From assembly GCF_010093135.1 (NCBI RefSeq), contig NZ_PDWK01000001.1, forward strand, positions 1 to 57,891: a DNA stretch of 57,891 nt, read 5' to 3'. Under the pieces are notes generated by a model that did not search any database, was not told where the DNA came from, and was given only the letters and a program-made list of their open reading frames with translations. This stretch comes from Pseudoxanthomonas taiwanensis. Lineage in GTDB: Bacteria > Pseudomonadota > Gammaproteobacteria > Xanthomonadales > Xanthomonadaceae. Of the stretch, positions 8,339 to 16,802 are shown one piece after another. The translations under genes were made by a program, and so were the position numbers. Within the stretch, counting starts at the first letter, position 1. Every line of letters begins with the position of its first letter.

Positions 8339-8898
8339 TGCCGTCGCTGCGCCTGCTCTCCTCGATGGCCCTGGTGGCGGTACTGGCCCTGGCCGCCGCC
8401 GGTGGCTGGTGGCAGGCGCGCCGTCTGGCCGCCGCGCAGGCGGCCGTCTCACAGGCCGCCGCCGAACGTGAGGCCCTGCATGCCACGCTGGCGCGCCTGC
8501 GGGCCGAACTCGATGCCGCCCGCGCCACGCCCACCCTCATCACCCGTTACGTCGACCGCGTGCAGCACGTCCAGGCTGCCGCCCACGCCATCCGCCAGGA
8601 GATCCCTGCCCATGTCACGCCTGCTGCCGATGCTGCCTGCCCTGTGCCTGCTGGCTTCGTGCGCATCCACGACGCCGCGGCCGCCGGCCTGCCCGCCCCG
8701 GACCCCGCCGCCGGAGATCCTGATGCGCCCGCCCCCGGCCTTGCGCTCTCTACCGTCGCCGACACCGTCGCCGACAACTACGCCACCTGCCACGCCATCA
8801 CCGAGCAACTGACCGCGCTGCAAGACTGGGCGCAGCGCCAAGCCGCGACCGAGCAGCAGCCGGAAACTGCGGCTGCCGATGCCATGGTGACCCGATGA
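8338..8898 (+). CDS. Rz-like inner-membrane spanin (LysB equivalent)
   Basis: 186 aa with one N-terminal membrane anchor (about residues 8-26) followed by an alanine/arginine-rich coiled coil (30-65) and a periplasmic domain, the layout of an i-spanin. It works with the embedded Rz1 lipoprotein to fuse the inner and outer membranes in the last step of lysis. The gene starts in the endolysin stop codon and its own stop overlaps the start of the R gene (ATGA). Confidence 0.85.
   Translation: MPSLRLLSSMALVAVLALAAAGGWWQARRLAAAQAAVSQAAAEREALHATLARLRAELDAARATPTLITRYVDRVQHVQAAAHAIRQEIPAHVTPAADAACPVPAGFVRIHDAAAAGLPAPDPAAGDPDAPAPGLALSTVADTVADNYATCHAITEQLTALQDWAQRQAATEQQPETAAADAMVTR
8612..8812 (+). 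CDS. Rz1-like outer-membrane spanin lipoprotein, embedded in Rz
   Basis: A 66-aa reading frame lies wholly inside the Rz gene in another frame. Its start is MSRLLPMLPALCLLASC, a short signal peptide with a lipobox LLASC and the lipidated cysteine at residue 17. The mature part is strongly proline-rich (PRPPACPPRTPPP...), as in classical Rz1 o-spanins and P2 LysC. The nested arrangement is the one known from P2 and lambda. It is easily missed because the host frame is fully open. Confidence 0.9.
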   Translation: MSRLLPMLPALCLLASCASTTPRPPACPPRTPPPEILMRPPPALRSLPSPTPSPTTTPPATPSPSN

Positions 8899-9308
8899 TC
8901 AAGCCTGCCGCGCTGCGCGCCGCGCTCACCGCCGCCCTGCCCGACCTGGCCCGCGACCCGGACCGGCTGCTGGTCTTCATCGACGCCGGCAGCGTCGTCT
9001 CCACCCACGCCGAGGGGCGCAGCTTCGAATACCGCTACACCCTCAACATGATCATCACCGACTTCACCGGCGACCCGGACGCGGTGATGATCCCGCTGCT
9101 GGACTGGGTGCGCGAGCACCAGCCGGAACTGATGGCCAACTGGACCCACCACGAGCGGATCACCTTCGAAGTGGACGTGCTGGCCAACGACGCCGTGGAC
9201 CTGTCGATCGCCCTGCCCCTGACCGAACGCGTGGGCGTGCATACCGACGCCGAAGGCGGCACCGCCATCGAACACTACCCCGAGCCGCCCCGCTGGCCGG
9301 CCCCATGA
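8895..9308 (+). CDS. R: Tail completion protein R (P2 gpR family)
   Basis: 137 aa, starting in the Rz stop codon (ATGA) and ending 4 bp into the S gene. The family signature is the central YRYTLNMIITDFTGDPDAVMIPLLDWVREHQPEL segment (residues about 47-80). gpR is needed to finish the tail before it joins the head. Confidence 0.93.
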   Translation: MIKPAALRAALTAALPDLARDPDRLLVFIDAGSVVSTHAEGRSFEYRYTLNMIITDFTGDPDAVMIPLLDWVREHQPELMANWTHHERITFEVDVLANDAVDLSIALPLTERVGVHTDAEGGTAIEHYPEPPRWPAP

Positions 9309-9763
9309 GCGAGCTGGACGCACTGGAAACCTGGGCGGCGCCGCTGCTGGCGCGGCTGCAGCCGGCCCAGCGCACCCGCCTGGCCCGCGCCATCGGCACT
9401 GCCCTGCGGCGCAGCCAGGGCCAACGCATCGCCCGCCAGCGCAACCCGGACGGCAGCCCCTACGCCCCGCGTCGCACACGTGCACGCGTGCGCGACAAGG
9501 CCGGCCGCATCCGCCGCACCCGGGCGATGTTCGCCGGCCTGCGCAAGGCCCGGTATTTGATCGTCCGGGCAGGCCCGGACAGCGTCGCTGTGGGGTTCAT
9601 CGGTCGCACCGCCCGTATCGCCCGCGTCCACCAGGAGGGGCTGGTCGATGCCGTGGCCCCAGGGGGCCCGCGCGTACGCTACCCGCGGCGCGTCCTGCTG
9701 GGGTTCACCGACGCCGACCGTGACCGGATCCGACACCTGCTGTTCGAGCACCTGGGCGCATGA
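9305..9763 (+). CDS. S: Tail completion protein S (phage virion morphogenesis family)
   Basis: 152 aa of the P2 gpS/Mu gpG family. The N-terminal LARLQPAQRTRLARAIGTALRR helix, the RIARQRNPDGSPYAPR motif and the RVHQEGLVDAV region mark the family. Overlaps R by four bases (ATGA). Acts in head-tail joining. In P2 the next genes are V and W; here they are displaced and J follows. Confidence 0.93.
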   Translation: MSELDALETWAAPLLARLQPAQRTRLARAIGTALRRSQGQRIARQRNPDGSPYAPRRTRARVRDKAGRIRRTRAMFAGLRKARYLIVRAGPDSVAVGFIGRTARIARVHQEGLVDAVAPGGPRVRYPRRVLLGFTDADRDRIRHLLFEHLGA

Positions 9764-9847
9764 TCCCGCACGGCATGTACGGCGCCCGGTTGTACCGCCC
9801 CGGCTTACCGCATGGCATGGATGCGCGATCCCGATTCCGGGGCGACC

Positions 9848-10744
9848 ATGCCAGCCATGACCTTCACCGCGGTCGACCTCTCGCGCCTGCCCGTCCCGGA
9901 CATCATCGAGCAGCTCGACTACGAAACGCTGCTCGCCGATGCGCTGGCCCAACTGCGCGCCCTCGACCCGACCTTCGACGCCCTGGTCGAATCCGATCCC
10001 GCCTACAAGATCCTGCAAGTTGCGGTGTACCGCGAACTGCTGCTGCGGCAGGACTTCAACGAACGCCTGAAGGGCACCATGCTGGCCTACGCCACCGGCG
10101 CGGCCCTGGACCACCTGGGCGCGCTGATGGGCGTGCAACGGCTCGTCCTGGACCCGGGCGATCCAGGCAACGGCATCCCCGAAACGCTCGAATCGGACAC
10201 CGACTTCCGCCGCCGGATCCAACTGGCGCCGGAGGGATTCTCCGTCGCCGGCCCCGAGGGCGCATACGTCTACCACGCACTGGCGGCCCATCCGGACGTG
10301 CTCGATGCCAGCGCCACCAGCCCCTCCCCCGGCGAGGTGGTGGTCACCGTGCTGTCGCGGCATGGTGACGGCAGCGCATCTTCGTCCCTGCTCGATGCCG
10401 TATCGGCGTCGCTGTCCAGCGACGACGTGCGCCCCATGACCGACCACGTGACCGTGCAGGGGGCCACCATCGTCCCCTACGCGATCGCCGCCACCCTCTA
10501 CACCTACGCCGGCCCGGATCCGGCCGTGGTGCTCGCCACGGCCCAACGCCGGCTGCAGGCCTACGTGTCGCAGTCCCATCGGCTGGGCCGCGACGTCGCC
10601 CTCTCCGGCATTTTGGCCGCCCTGCATGCCGAAGGTGTCCAGCGCGTGGCCCTGTCTGCTCCCACTGCCGACATCGTGGTCGACCGCACCCAGGCGGCCT
10701 GGTGCGCCAGCATCGACATCGCGCATGGAGGCGTCGATGAGTAG
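9848..10744 (+). CDS. J: Baseplate assembly protein J (P2 gpJ family)
   Basis: 298 aa from the ATG at 9848, preceded by CCGGGG; P2 gpJ has 302 aa. In-frame ATGs at 9812 and 9857 are alternatives. Family features include VDLSRLPVPDIIEQLDYETLL at the N-terminus, a central LAYATGAALDHLGALMGVQR stretch and the RRIQLAPEGFSVAGPEGAYVYHA segment. gpJ forms the baseplate wedge at the tail tip. The 3' end overlaps gene I by eight bases. Confidence 0.93.
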   Translation: MPAMTFTAVDLSRLPVPDIIEQLDYETLLADALAQLRALDPTFDALVESDPAYKILQVAVYRELLLRQDFNERLKGTMLAYATGAALDHLGALMGVQRLVLDPGDPGNGIPETLESDTDFRRRIQLAPEGFSVAGPEGAYVYHALAAHPDVLDASATSPSPGEVVVTVLSRHGDGSASSSLLDAVSASLSSDDVRPMTDHVTVQGATIVPYAIAATLYTYAGPDPAVVLATAQRRLQAYVSQSHRLGRDVALSGILAALHAEGVQRVALSAPTADIVVDRTQAAWCASIDIAHGGVDE

Positions 10745-11279
10745 CCTGCTGCCGCCGAATGCCACCCAGGCCGAACGTGCGCTGGAGGCCGTCACAGCCC
10801 GCATCGGCAGCGTTCCCATCCCGCTGCCTGCGCTGATCGACCCCGCCACCTGCCCCGAGCCGCTGCTGCCGTGGCTGGCCTGGGCGTTGTCGGTGGACAA
10901 CTGGTCGGCCGACTGGCCCGTGGCCGTCAAACGCGCCCAGGTCGCCAACGCCATCCCGATCCAGCGCCGCAAGGGCACCGCGGCCAGCGTTCGGCAACTG
11001 GTGGCCGCCTTCGGCGGCAACATCGCCCTCCGTGAGTGGTGGCAGCAATCGCCGCCAGGCACCCCGCACACGTTCGACATGACGCTGACCGTCGCTGCCG
11101 GCACTGCGGCCGATCCAGCGTTCATCGATGCCGTCATCCTCGGCGTCCACCGCACCAAACCGGTCCGCAGCCACTTCACATTCACCCTGGGCCTGTCGGC
11201 GGCCGGCGCCCTCGGGCTGGCCGCTGCGGCGCGCCTGATCGCCTACCGCCGCCTGCACCTGCAGCAACCTGCCCCATGA
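10737..11279 (+). CDS. I: Tail protein I (P2 gpI family)
   Basis: 180 aa from the ATG at 10737; the longer open frame upstream overlaps J. P2 gpI has 176 aa. The conserved core is ARIGSVPIPLPALIDP...LPWLAWALSVDNW...RRKGTAASVRQ, a baseplate component that anchors the fibre. The stop overlaps the start of the fibre gene (ATGA). Confidence 0.93.
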   Translation: MSSLLPPNATQAERALEAVTARIGSVPIPLPALIDPATCPEPLLPWLAWALSVDNWSADWPVAVKRAQVANAIPIQRRKGTAASVRQLVAAFGGNIALREWWQQSPPGTPHTFDMTLTVAAGTAADPAFIDAVILGVHRTKPVRSHFTFTLGLSAAGALGLAAAARLIAYRRLHLQQPAP

Positions 11280-12817
11280 CGACCCTGCCCATCCACATCA
11301 CGGCCCAGGGCCGCGCCGCCCTGGTCAACGCCACCCACACCGGCACCGCCCCGGTGACGATCGCCAGCGTCGGCGTCACCGAGACCTGGTTCGACCCGTC
11401 CACCGACCCGCCGGCCCTGCCCGGTCAGCTCAAGACCCTGTCCACCATCGCCGGCACGGTCGTGGCCGCCGACGTGATCCACGTGACCCTCCGCGACGAC
11501 AGCGCGGACGCCTACGACCTGCGCGGCTTCGGCCTGTACCTGGATGACGGCACCCTGTTCGCCGTCCACGCCCAACCCGACGTGATCCTGGCCAAGACGG
11601 CCAGCACGATGCTGCTGCTGTCGGCCGACATCCAGCTGGCCGACATCGATGCCGCCAGCATCACATTCGGCGATGCCAGCTTCGCCAACCCGCCCGCCTC
11701 CGAAACCGTCTCCGGCGTGCTGCGCCTGGCCACCGACGCCCAGGCCATCGCCGGCACCGACCGCACCCGCGCGGTACCGCCGGGCGCGCTCAAAGCGGCA
11801 CTGGACGCACGCCTGGGCCCGGCGGCCCCATCCTCGTTCATCAAGGGCCTGCTGTCGCTGGCCACGGCTGCCGCCCTGCGCGCCGCCCTGTCCATCAAGT
11901 CGGCTGCGCTGAAGGACGAAGGCGCGGGCAAAGGCCTGGACGCCGACACCGTCGACGGACGTCACGCAGCCGAGTTCGCAGCGGCCGCGCATACGCACGG
12001 CTGGACCGACATCATCGGCACGCCCACCGCTTTCCCTCCGGCCGCGCATACGCACGGCTGGACCGACATCACCGGCACGCCCACCGCTTTCCCTCCGGCC
12101 GCCCACACGCACGCGGCGGCTGACATCATCAGCGGCACGCTGAATGCCGACCGTATTCCGACGCTGGCGATATCCAAAGTGGCGGGCCTGCAGGGCGCGC
12201 TGGACGGCAAGGCCAACTCCGATCACACGCACTCGGCTTCGGACATCACCAGCGGCACGCTTTCTGACGCGCGGCTGCCGAGCACGATGCATGGCAAGAC
12301 GTTCCTGGACAGCTGCACGATCAAGGGAGGTCTTGCCCTTGGCTCGCAGGCAATCTATCTGTACGAGAAAAGCAGCGACGGCAGCCTTGGCGTTCGTGTT
12401 GGTCCCGAAGGTGGGCCGCACGGCTGGTTTTCGTTCAATGCGGACGGAAGGTTTGTCGTGCCAAACAACGGCGCCAGCTTTGGCGGAACCGTCTATGCAA
12501 GCTACGTGACGGCAAGCGGGTTTTCGGTTGCCTCGTCACGCAAGCTGAAGCGCGACATCAGGCCGCTACACGTCGACGCCGACATCGTCGACCGCTTCCA
12601 GCCCGTGACCTTCCGGTACAAGGCCGCGCCCGAACGCGAAGTCGCCGGCCTGATCCGCGAGGATGTCGCCGACATCTTCCCGCTGGCGTGTACCGAAGAC
12701 GGCATCGACTATGGCCAGCTGGTACCCCTGCTGATCGCAACGATCCAGCACGACCGCGCCCAGCTACGCGACCTGGCCGCTCGCGTGGCGGCGCTCGAAC
12801 ACCGGAGCAACGCATGA
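11276..12817 (+). CDS. H: Tail fibre protein (gpH-type N-terminus, S74 peptidase C-terminus)
   Basis: 513 aa from the ATG at 11276. Residues 1-150 are the gpH/DUF3751-type baseplate-attachment domain. A repeat region follows (about 235-285) with HTH triplets spaced 19 residues apart, a pattern that in other phage fibres binds metal ions along the trimer axis. The C-terminus (about 415-510) is an intramolecular chaperone of the peptidase S74 family: SSRKLKRDI carries the Ser/Lys dyad expected to self-cleave after trimerisation, and a terminal coiled coil (AQLRDLAARVAALE) ends it. This fibre recognises the host surface. Codon use is less GC-biased near 12300-12530, suggesting exchange of the receptor-binding part. 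Confidence 0.92.
   Translation: MTTLPIHITAQGRAALVNATHTGTAPVTIASVGVTETWFDPSTDPPALPGQLKTLSTIAGTVVAADVIHVTLRDDSADAYDLRGFGLYLDDGTLFAVHAQPDVILAKTASTMLLLSADIQLADIDAASITFGDASFANPPASETVSGVLRLATDAQAIAGTDRTRAVPPGALKAALDARLGPAAPSSFIKGLLSLATAAALRAALSIKSAALKDEGAGKGLDADTVDGRHAAEFAAAAHTHGWTDIIGTPTAFPPAAHTHGWTDITGTPTAFPPAAHTHAAADIISGTLNADRIPTLAISKVAGLQGALDGKANSDHTHSASDITSGTLSDARLPSTMHGKTFLDSCTIKGGLALGSQAIYLYEKSSDGSLGVRVGPEGGPHGWFSFNADGRFVVPNNGASFGGTVYASYVTASGFSVASSRKLKRDIRPLHVDADIVDRFQPVTFRYKAAPEREVAGLIREDVADIFPLACTEDGIDYGQLVPLLIATIQHDRAQLRDLAARVAALEHRSNA
11984..12112 (+). repeat. 57-bp tandem repeat in the tail fibre gene
   Basis: Units start at 11984 and 12041 and a partial third at 12098. The first two differ at one base. 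Each encodes 19 residues with the core AAHTHGWTDI and TPTAFPP. The 57-bp period is in frame, so unequal crossing over would lengthen or shorten the fibre by 19 residues without frameshift. Confidence 0.9.
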
Positions 12818-13179
12818 CCAACACCCGCATCCGCACCGACGCACTCGGCAATCGCATCGAGCGCATCGCGACAGAGACTCACATCTTCTATGACCCGGCC
12901 CATCCCGCCACGGCGCAGATCGTCTTCCAGGGCGAGGAATACCTGACCGATGCCGGTGGCGATACCATCGTCGCGAAGATCGACGGCCGGCAGTCGCTCC
13001 GCATCGAGCTGGCGGACATTGCCGCCAAGACCTACGACGCCGGCACTGACCCTGTGACCGGGGCCAATCTGTCGCAGATCAGCCCCGCTGGTATCGCGCA
13101 GATCATCCGCGCGGTGTACGACGCCGAGCACAACCTGGCCCATGCCGCTGGCGTCGCCGATCCTGAAGGCGCAGCATGA
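12814..13179 (+). CDS. Hypothetical fibre-associated phage protein
   Basis: 121 aa, starting four bases before the end of the fibre gene (ATGA) and ending with an ATG overlap into the next gene. No family recognised. It has no signal peptide or membrane segment; the body is predicted mostly beta (residues 20-75) with a C-terminal alpha part (90-121). Its place directly after the fibre gene is where P2 has the fibre-assembly chaperone G, so a role in fibre folding or as a fibre tip is possible, but the sequence does not show it. Confidence 0.7.
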   Translation: MTNTRIRTDALGNRIERIATETHIFYDPAHPATAQIVFQGEEYLTDAGGDTIVAKIDGRQSLRIELADIAAKTYDAGTDPVTGANLSQISPAGIAQIIRAVYDAEHNLAHAAGVADPEGAA

Positions 13180-13829
13180 TGCCTGCCGGGTACCGCAACA
13201 GCGCCGGCGTCGACTTCGACGAACTCTTCGACCCATACGAGCAGGGCGAAAAACCGGCACCCACGGGCTATCGCACGTCCGATGGCGCTGACCTGTGCGA
13301 GCGATATGCACCGCTCGCATACGGCAGCAAGGGGCCGGATGTCGGGTACCGCAACAGCGCCGGCTTGGACCTGTCGAACCTGTGGGCGGCGCGGGGCACG
13401 GCGCAATACATCACCTGGAACTTGCCGCCAATCGTCGCGGCCGGCAATTCGAATCAGCTTCACCCGAACGGCCACGCCTCGTTCGAACTTCGCAACAACG
13501 GGGAAATTTGGACCTACGTCAACAACCCAGGCGCGGTCGCGAACAAGCTTGCGAACTACGTTTCCGATCCGTCGAAGCTGTCGCAATACGAAGTCCTGGT
13601 CACGAAGACATCCGGCAACGCGACTGTCGAGAACGCGGGGTCGTGGCAGAACCTGGGCACGTCCCGATGGTTCGGCTACGACGTGAACGTGTTGGACACG
13701 ACCTATACCGCCGTTTGCACGGTTCAGATTCGCAAGGTCGGGACGACGACCATCGTCGCCAGCACGACGGCCAGCCTTAGCGCGCGCTGGAGTTCCGCCG
13801 GCGGTGGCGGGCCGCCGATCTTGGAGTAA
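13176..13829 (+). CDS. Hypothetical protein with three N-terminal GYRNSAGxD repeats
   Basis: 217 aa, no recognised family. The N-terminal third holds three copies of a 25-30-residue motif: GYRNSAGVDFDELFDPYEQG, GYRTSDGADLCERYAPLAYG and GYRNSAGLDLSNLWAARG. The rest (about 75-217) looks like a beta-sandwich, with SFELRNNGEIWTYVNN and SARWSSAGGGGPPILE at the end. It has more A/T-rich codons than its neighbours, suggesting recent acquisition. It is co-transcribed with the fibre gene, so it may be a host-range decoration; that is inference. Confidence 0.7.
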   Translation: MMPAGYRNSAGVDFDELFDPYEQGEKPAPTGYRTSDGADLCERYAPLAYGSKGPDVGYRNSAGLDLSNLWAARGTAQYITWNLPPIVAAGNSNQLHPNGHASFELRNNGEIWTYVNNPGAVANKLANYVSDPSKLSQYEVLVTKTSGNATVENAGSWQNLGTSRWFGYDVNVLDTTYTAVCTVQIRKVGTTTIVASTTASLSARWSSAGGGGPPILE

Positions 13830-13839
13830 GCGCGGACAT

Positions 13840-13937
13840 TCCCGCGGCGCGAATTATCGACATACGCAAGTCCGTATGCACTGCCATTACACGACACAAC
13901 GCTGCCGCCGCCGCCACCGTCGCGGCAGGATGCTCGC
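13840..13937. promoter_or_regulatory. AT-richer gap with a dyad before gene V
   Basis: A 108-bp gap between the fibre module and V contains the dyad CATACG-CAAGTC-CGTATG near 13860-13877. It could be a late-promoter activator site or a short terminator-like hairpin without a T-run. Weak evidence. Confidence 0.35.
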
Positions 13938-14528
13938 ATGACCCGCTCCGCTGCACTCGACCGCATTGCCAACCTGATCCGCTTCGGCACCGTTGCCGAG
14001 CGCGACCTGACACGCGCCCTGGTGCGGGTGCGCAGCGGCGGGCTGCTGAGCGACTGGCTTCCGTGGTTGGTGCCGCATGCCGGGGCCGGGCGTACCGACT
14101 GGTCGCCGCCCGCGCTGGGCGAACAGGTCCTGGTCCTGTGCGTGGAGGGCGATGCCACTGCGGGCGTCGTGCTGCGCGCCCTGTACTCCGACGACGTGGC
14201 GCCCCCGGCCAACGCCGGGGACGTGCACCGCAGCGTCTACGCCGACGGCGCGGTGGTCGAGTACGACGCCGCCGCGCACGCACTGACCGCCACCCTGCCC
14301 GCCGGCGCCACCGCCACGCTCACCGCCGATGGCGGCATCACCCTGAACGGCCCGGTGACGATCAACGGCACCTGCGATATCAGCGAAACGCTCACTGTCG
14401 CGGCGGACATCGACAGCAGCGGCACCCTCACCGCCAGCACCGACGTGGTGGGCGGCGGCATCAGCCTCAAGGGCCACAAGCACACCGGCGTCCAGACCGG
14501 CAGCGGCGTGACCGGAGGTCCGCAGTGA
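13938..14528 (+). CDS. V: Baseplate spike protein V (P2 gpV family)
   Basis: 196 aa. An OB-fold baseplate domain (residues 10-90, with GEQVLVLCVEGDATAGVVLRALY) is followed by a beta-helical repeat region (100-170) and a tip GHKHTGVQTG. In P2 gpV the HxH tip binds iron and punctures the outer membrane; the same HKH is present here. In P2 V lies between S and J. Here it follows the fibre module, a changed order. Confidence 0.93.
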   Translation: MTRSAALDRIANLIRFGTVAERDLTRALVRVRSGGLLSDWLPWLVPHAGAGRTDWSPPALGEQVLVLCVEGDATAGVVLRALYSDDVAPPANAGDVHRSVYADGAVVEYDAAAHALTATLPAGATATLTADGGITLNGPVTINGTCDISETLTVAADIDSSGTLTASTDVVGGGISLKGHKHTGVQTGSGVTGGPQ

Positions 14529-14533
14529 GGGGC

Positions 14534-14878
14534 ATGAGCGCCGCTAACGGCAAAGCGCTGGAGGGCGCCGCGCACGTGGCGCAATCCATCGCCGACATCC
14601 TCACCACCCCCGTCGGCACCCGGGTCATGCGACGCGACTACGGCTCGCTGCTGCCGGAGCTGATCGACCAGCCCATCACCCCCGCCGTGCTCACCCGCAT
14701 CTACGGTGCCATCGCGGGCGCGCTCATGCGCTGGGAGCCCCGCCTGCGCATCACCCGCATTGCCCTGGCCAGCGGCAGCGCCCACGGTGCGTTCACCGTC
14801 CACCTGGACGGCCACCGTACCGACGTCCCCCTGGCAAGCGAATACACGCGCCTGTCCCTACCGCTCATCTTCCGCTAG
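14534..14878 (+). CDS. W: Baseplate assembly protein W (P2 gpW/gp25-like)
   Basis: 114 aa from the ATG at 14534; a GTG at 14525 overlapping the V stop is an alternative. The lysozyme-like gp25/GPW family is marked by SIADILTTPVGTRVMRRDYGS and LRITRI. It is part of the baseplate wedge that links to the sheath. It keeps the V-W pairing seen in P2. Confidence 0.93.
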   Translation: MSAANGKALEGAAHVAQSIADILTTPVGTRVMRRDYGSLLPELIDQPITPAVLTRIYGAIAGALMRWEPRLRITRIALASGSAHGAFTVHLDGHRTDVPLASEYTRLSLPLIFR

Positions 14879-14899
14879 GCCGCATCGAGGAGCCGATCC

Positions 14900-16090
14900 A
14901 TGCCCGACATCTACCACCACGGCGTACTGGTCAACGAGATCAACACCGGCGCCCGCCCCATCCGCACCGTCTCCACCGCCGTGATCGGTCTGGTGGCCAC
15001 GGCCGACGACGCCGATGCGACCGTCTTCCCGCTGGACCGCCCGGCCCTGGTCACCGACGTGGCGGCCGCGCTGGCCGCAGCCGGCACCACGGGCACCTTG
15101 CGCCCGGCCCTGCAGGGCATCGCAGACCAGTGCAGCCCGGTGGTGGTGGTGGTGCGCGTGGCCGAAGGGACCGGCGAGAGCCCGGAAGAGATCGAAGCCG
15201 CAACCACCAGCAACGTGATCGGCACCGACACCGCCGACGGCAAGACCGGCCTGCAGGCCCTGCTGGTGGCCGAGGCGCAACTGGGCGTGCGGCCGCGGAT
15301 CCTGGGCGCGCCCGGCCTGGACACCCCGCCCGTGGCCACGGCGCTGGTCACCATCGCGCAGCAACTGCGCGCCATGGCCTATGCCGCGGCCTGGGGCTGC
15401 AAGGACGTGGCGGAGGCCGTGCTCTACCGCGACCAGTTCGCCGCACGCGAGCTGATGCTGATCTGGCCGGACTTCCTGGCATGGGACACCGCCGCCTCGG
15501 CCACTGTGGCCGTGCCCGCCGTGGCCCGCGCCCTGGGCTTGCGGGCGAAGATCGACCAGGAACAGGGCTGGCACAAGACCCTCTCCAACGTGGCCGTCAA
15601 CGGCGTGACCGGCATCAGCAAGGACGTGAGCTTCAACCTCCAGTCGCCCAATACCGACGCAGGCACGCTCAATGCCGCGGACGTGACCACCCTGGTCAAC
15701 ATGAACGGCTATCGATTCTGGGGCAGCCGCACCTGCAGCGACGACCCGCTGTTCGCCTTCGAAAGCGCCACCCGCAGCGGCCAGATCATCGCCGACACCA
15801 TCGCCCACGGGATTGCCGGATTCGTCGACAAGCCCCTGCACCCCTCGATCGTCAAGGACATCGTCGAATCCATCAACGCCAAGCTGCGCAGCCTGGTCGC
15901 CCAGGGCTACCTGATCGGCGCCAGTTGCTGGTACGACGCCGACAACAATCCGGTCTCGGGCCTGTCTGCCGGCCAGCTGCGCATCGACTACGACTACACC
16001 CCGGTGCCGCCGATCGAGCAACTGGGCCTGAACCAGCGCATCACCGACAGCTACTTCGCCGACTTCGCCGCCCGCGTGGCCGGCACCTGA
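14900..16090 (+). CDS. FI: Tail sheath protein (P2 gpFI family)
   Basis: 396 aa, identical in length class to P2 FI (396 aa). The contractile sheath subunit. Typical signatures are the N-terminal HHGVLVNEINTGARPIRTVSTAVIGLV and the C-terminal NGYRFWGSRTCSDDPLFAFESATRS and LGLNQRITDSYFADF. It sits directly upstream of the tube gene with a good ribosome site (CGAGGAG). Confidence 0.96.
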   Translation: MPDIYHHGVLVNEINTGARPIRTVSTAVIGLVATADDADATVFPLDRPALVTDVAAALAAAGTTGTLRPALQGIADQCSPVVVVVRVAEGTGESPEEIEAATTSNVIGTDTADGKTGLQALLVAEAQLGVRPRILGAPGLDTPPVATALVTIAQQLRAMAYAAAWGCKDVAEAVLYRDQFAARELMLIWPDFLAWDTAASATVAVPAVARALGLRAKIDQEQGWHKTLSNVAVNGVTGISKDVSFNLQSPNTDAGTLNAADVTTLVNMNGYRFWGSRTCSDDPLFAFESATRSGQIIADTIAHGIAGFVDKPLHPSIVKDIVESINAKLRSLVAQGYLIGASCWYDADNNPVSGLSAGQLRIDYDYTPVPPIEQLGLNQRITDSYFADFAARVAGT

Positions 16091-16112
16091 TTCCGACTCC
16101 CCGGAGACGCCC

Positions 16113-16622
16113 ATGGCACTGCCCCGCAAGCTGAAGAACTTCAACGTCTTCGTCGATGGCGAAAGCTTCATCGGCCAGGCCAAAACCATCACCCTGCCCA
16201 CCCTCACCCGCAAGATGGAAGACTGGCGCGGCGGCGGCATGTCCGGCCCGGTGAAGGCGGACCTCGGCCAGGAGCCCATCGAGTTCAAGGCCGTCTACGG
16301 CGGCCTCATGCGCCCCCTGCTGGCCCAGTACGGGGTGACCACCCACGACGGCGTGCAGATTCGCTTCGCCGGCGCCTACCAGCGCGACGACACCGGTGCG
16401 GTGGACGCCGTGGAAGTGGTGGTGCGCGGCCGCCACAGCGAGATCGAATTCGGCGATGCCGCCGCCGGCGAGGACACCGAGTTCACGGTCACGACCCAGT
16501 GCAGCTACTACAAGCTCACGGTCAACGGCGCCGTCGTGGTGGAGATCGACCTGCCCAACATGGTCGAGACCTACGGCGGCACCGACGTCATGCGCACCAT
16601 CCGCAACGCCATCGGCATGTAA
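16113..16622 (+). CDS. FII: Tail tube protein (P2 gpFII family)
   Basis: 169 aa (P2 FII 172). It forms the inner tube of the contractile tail. Recognised by MALPRKLKNFNVFVDG at the start and the terminal NMVETYGGTDVMRTIRNAIGM. A 180-bp gap with no gene and no clear signal follows before E. Confidence 0.96.
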   Translation: MALPRKLKNFNVFVDGESFIGQAKTITLPTLTRKMEDWRGGGMSGPVKADLGQEPIEFKAVYGGLMRPLLAQYGVTTHDGVQIRFAGAYQRDDTGAVDAVEVVVRGRHSEIEFGDAAAGEDTEFTVTTQCSYYKLTVNGAVVVEIDLPNMVETYGGTDVMRTIRNAIGM

Positions 16623-16802
16623 CCGTTCCCTGCGAGCGCGCCGGGAAGCCGGCCGCGCGCGCCGGACGCTGCGACGGACGGGCGCCTCACCCCCGCCGGA
16701 GCGGCCCCGGATGCCAGCCGGTGGAGCGCCACCCGACAGTGAGGCTCGGGAGCGCCGGCCGACGCCCGGCGCAACACCCCATTCCCCTGCCTGGAGATCC
16801 GC

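Noticed and set aside
11984-12112. CRISPR-like repeat array
   Set aside because: Units are adjacent, in frame and encode fibre residues; there are no spacers.
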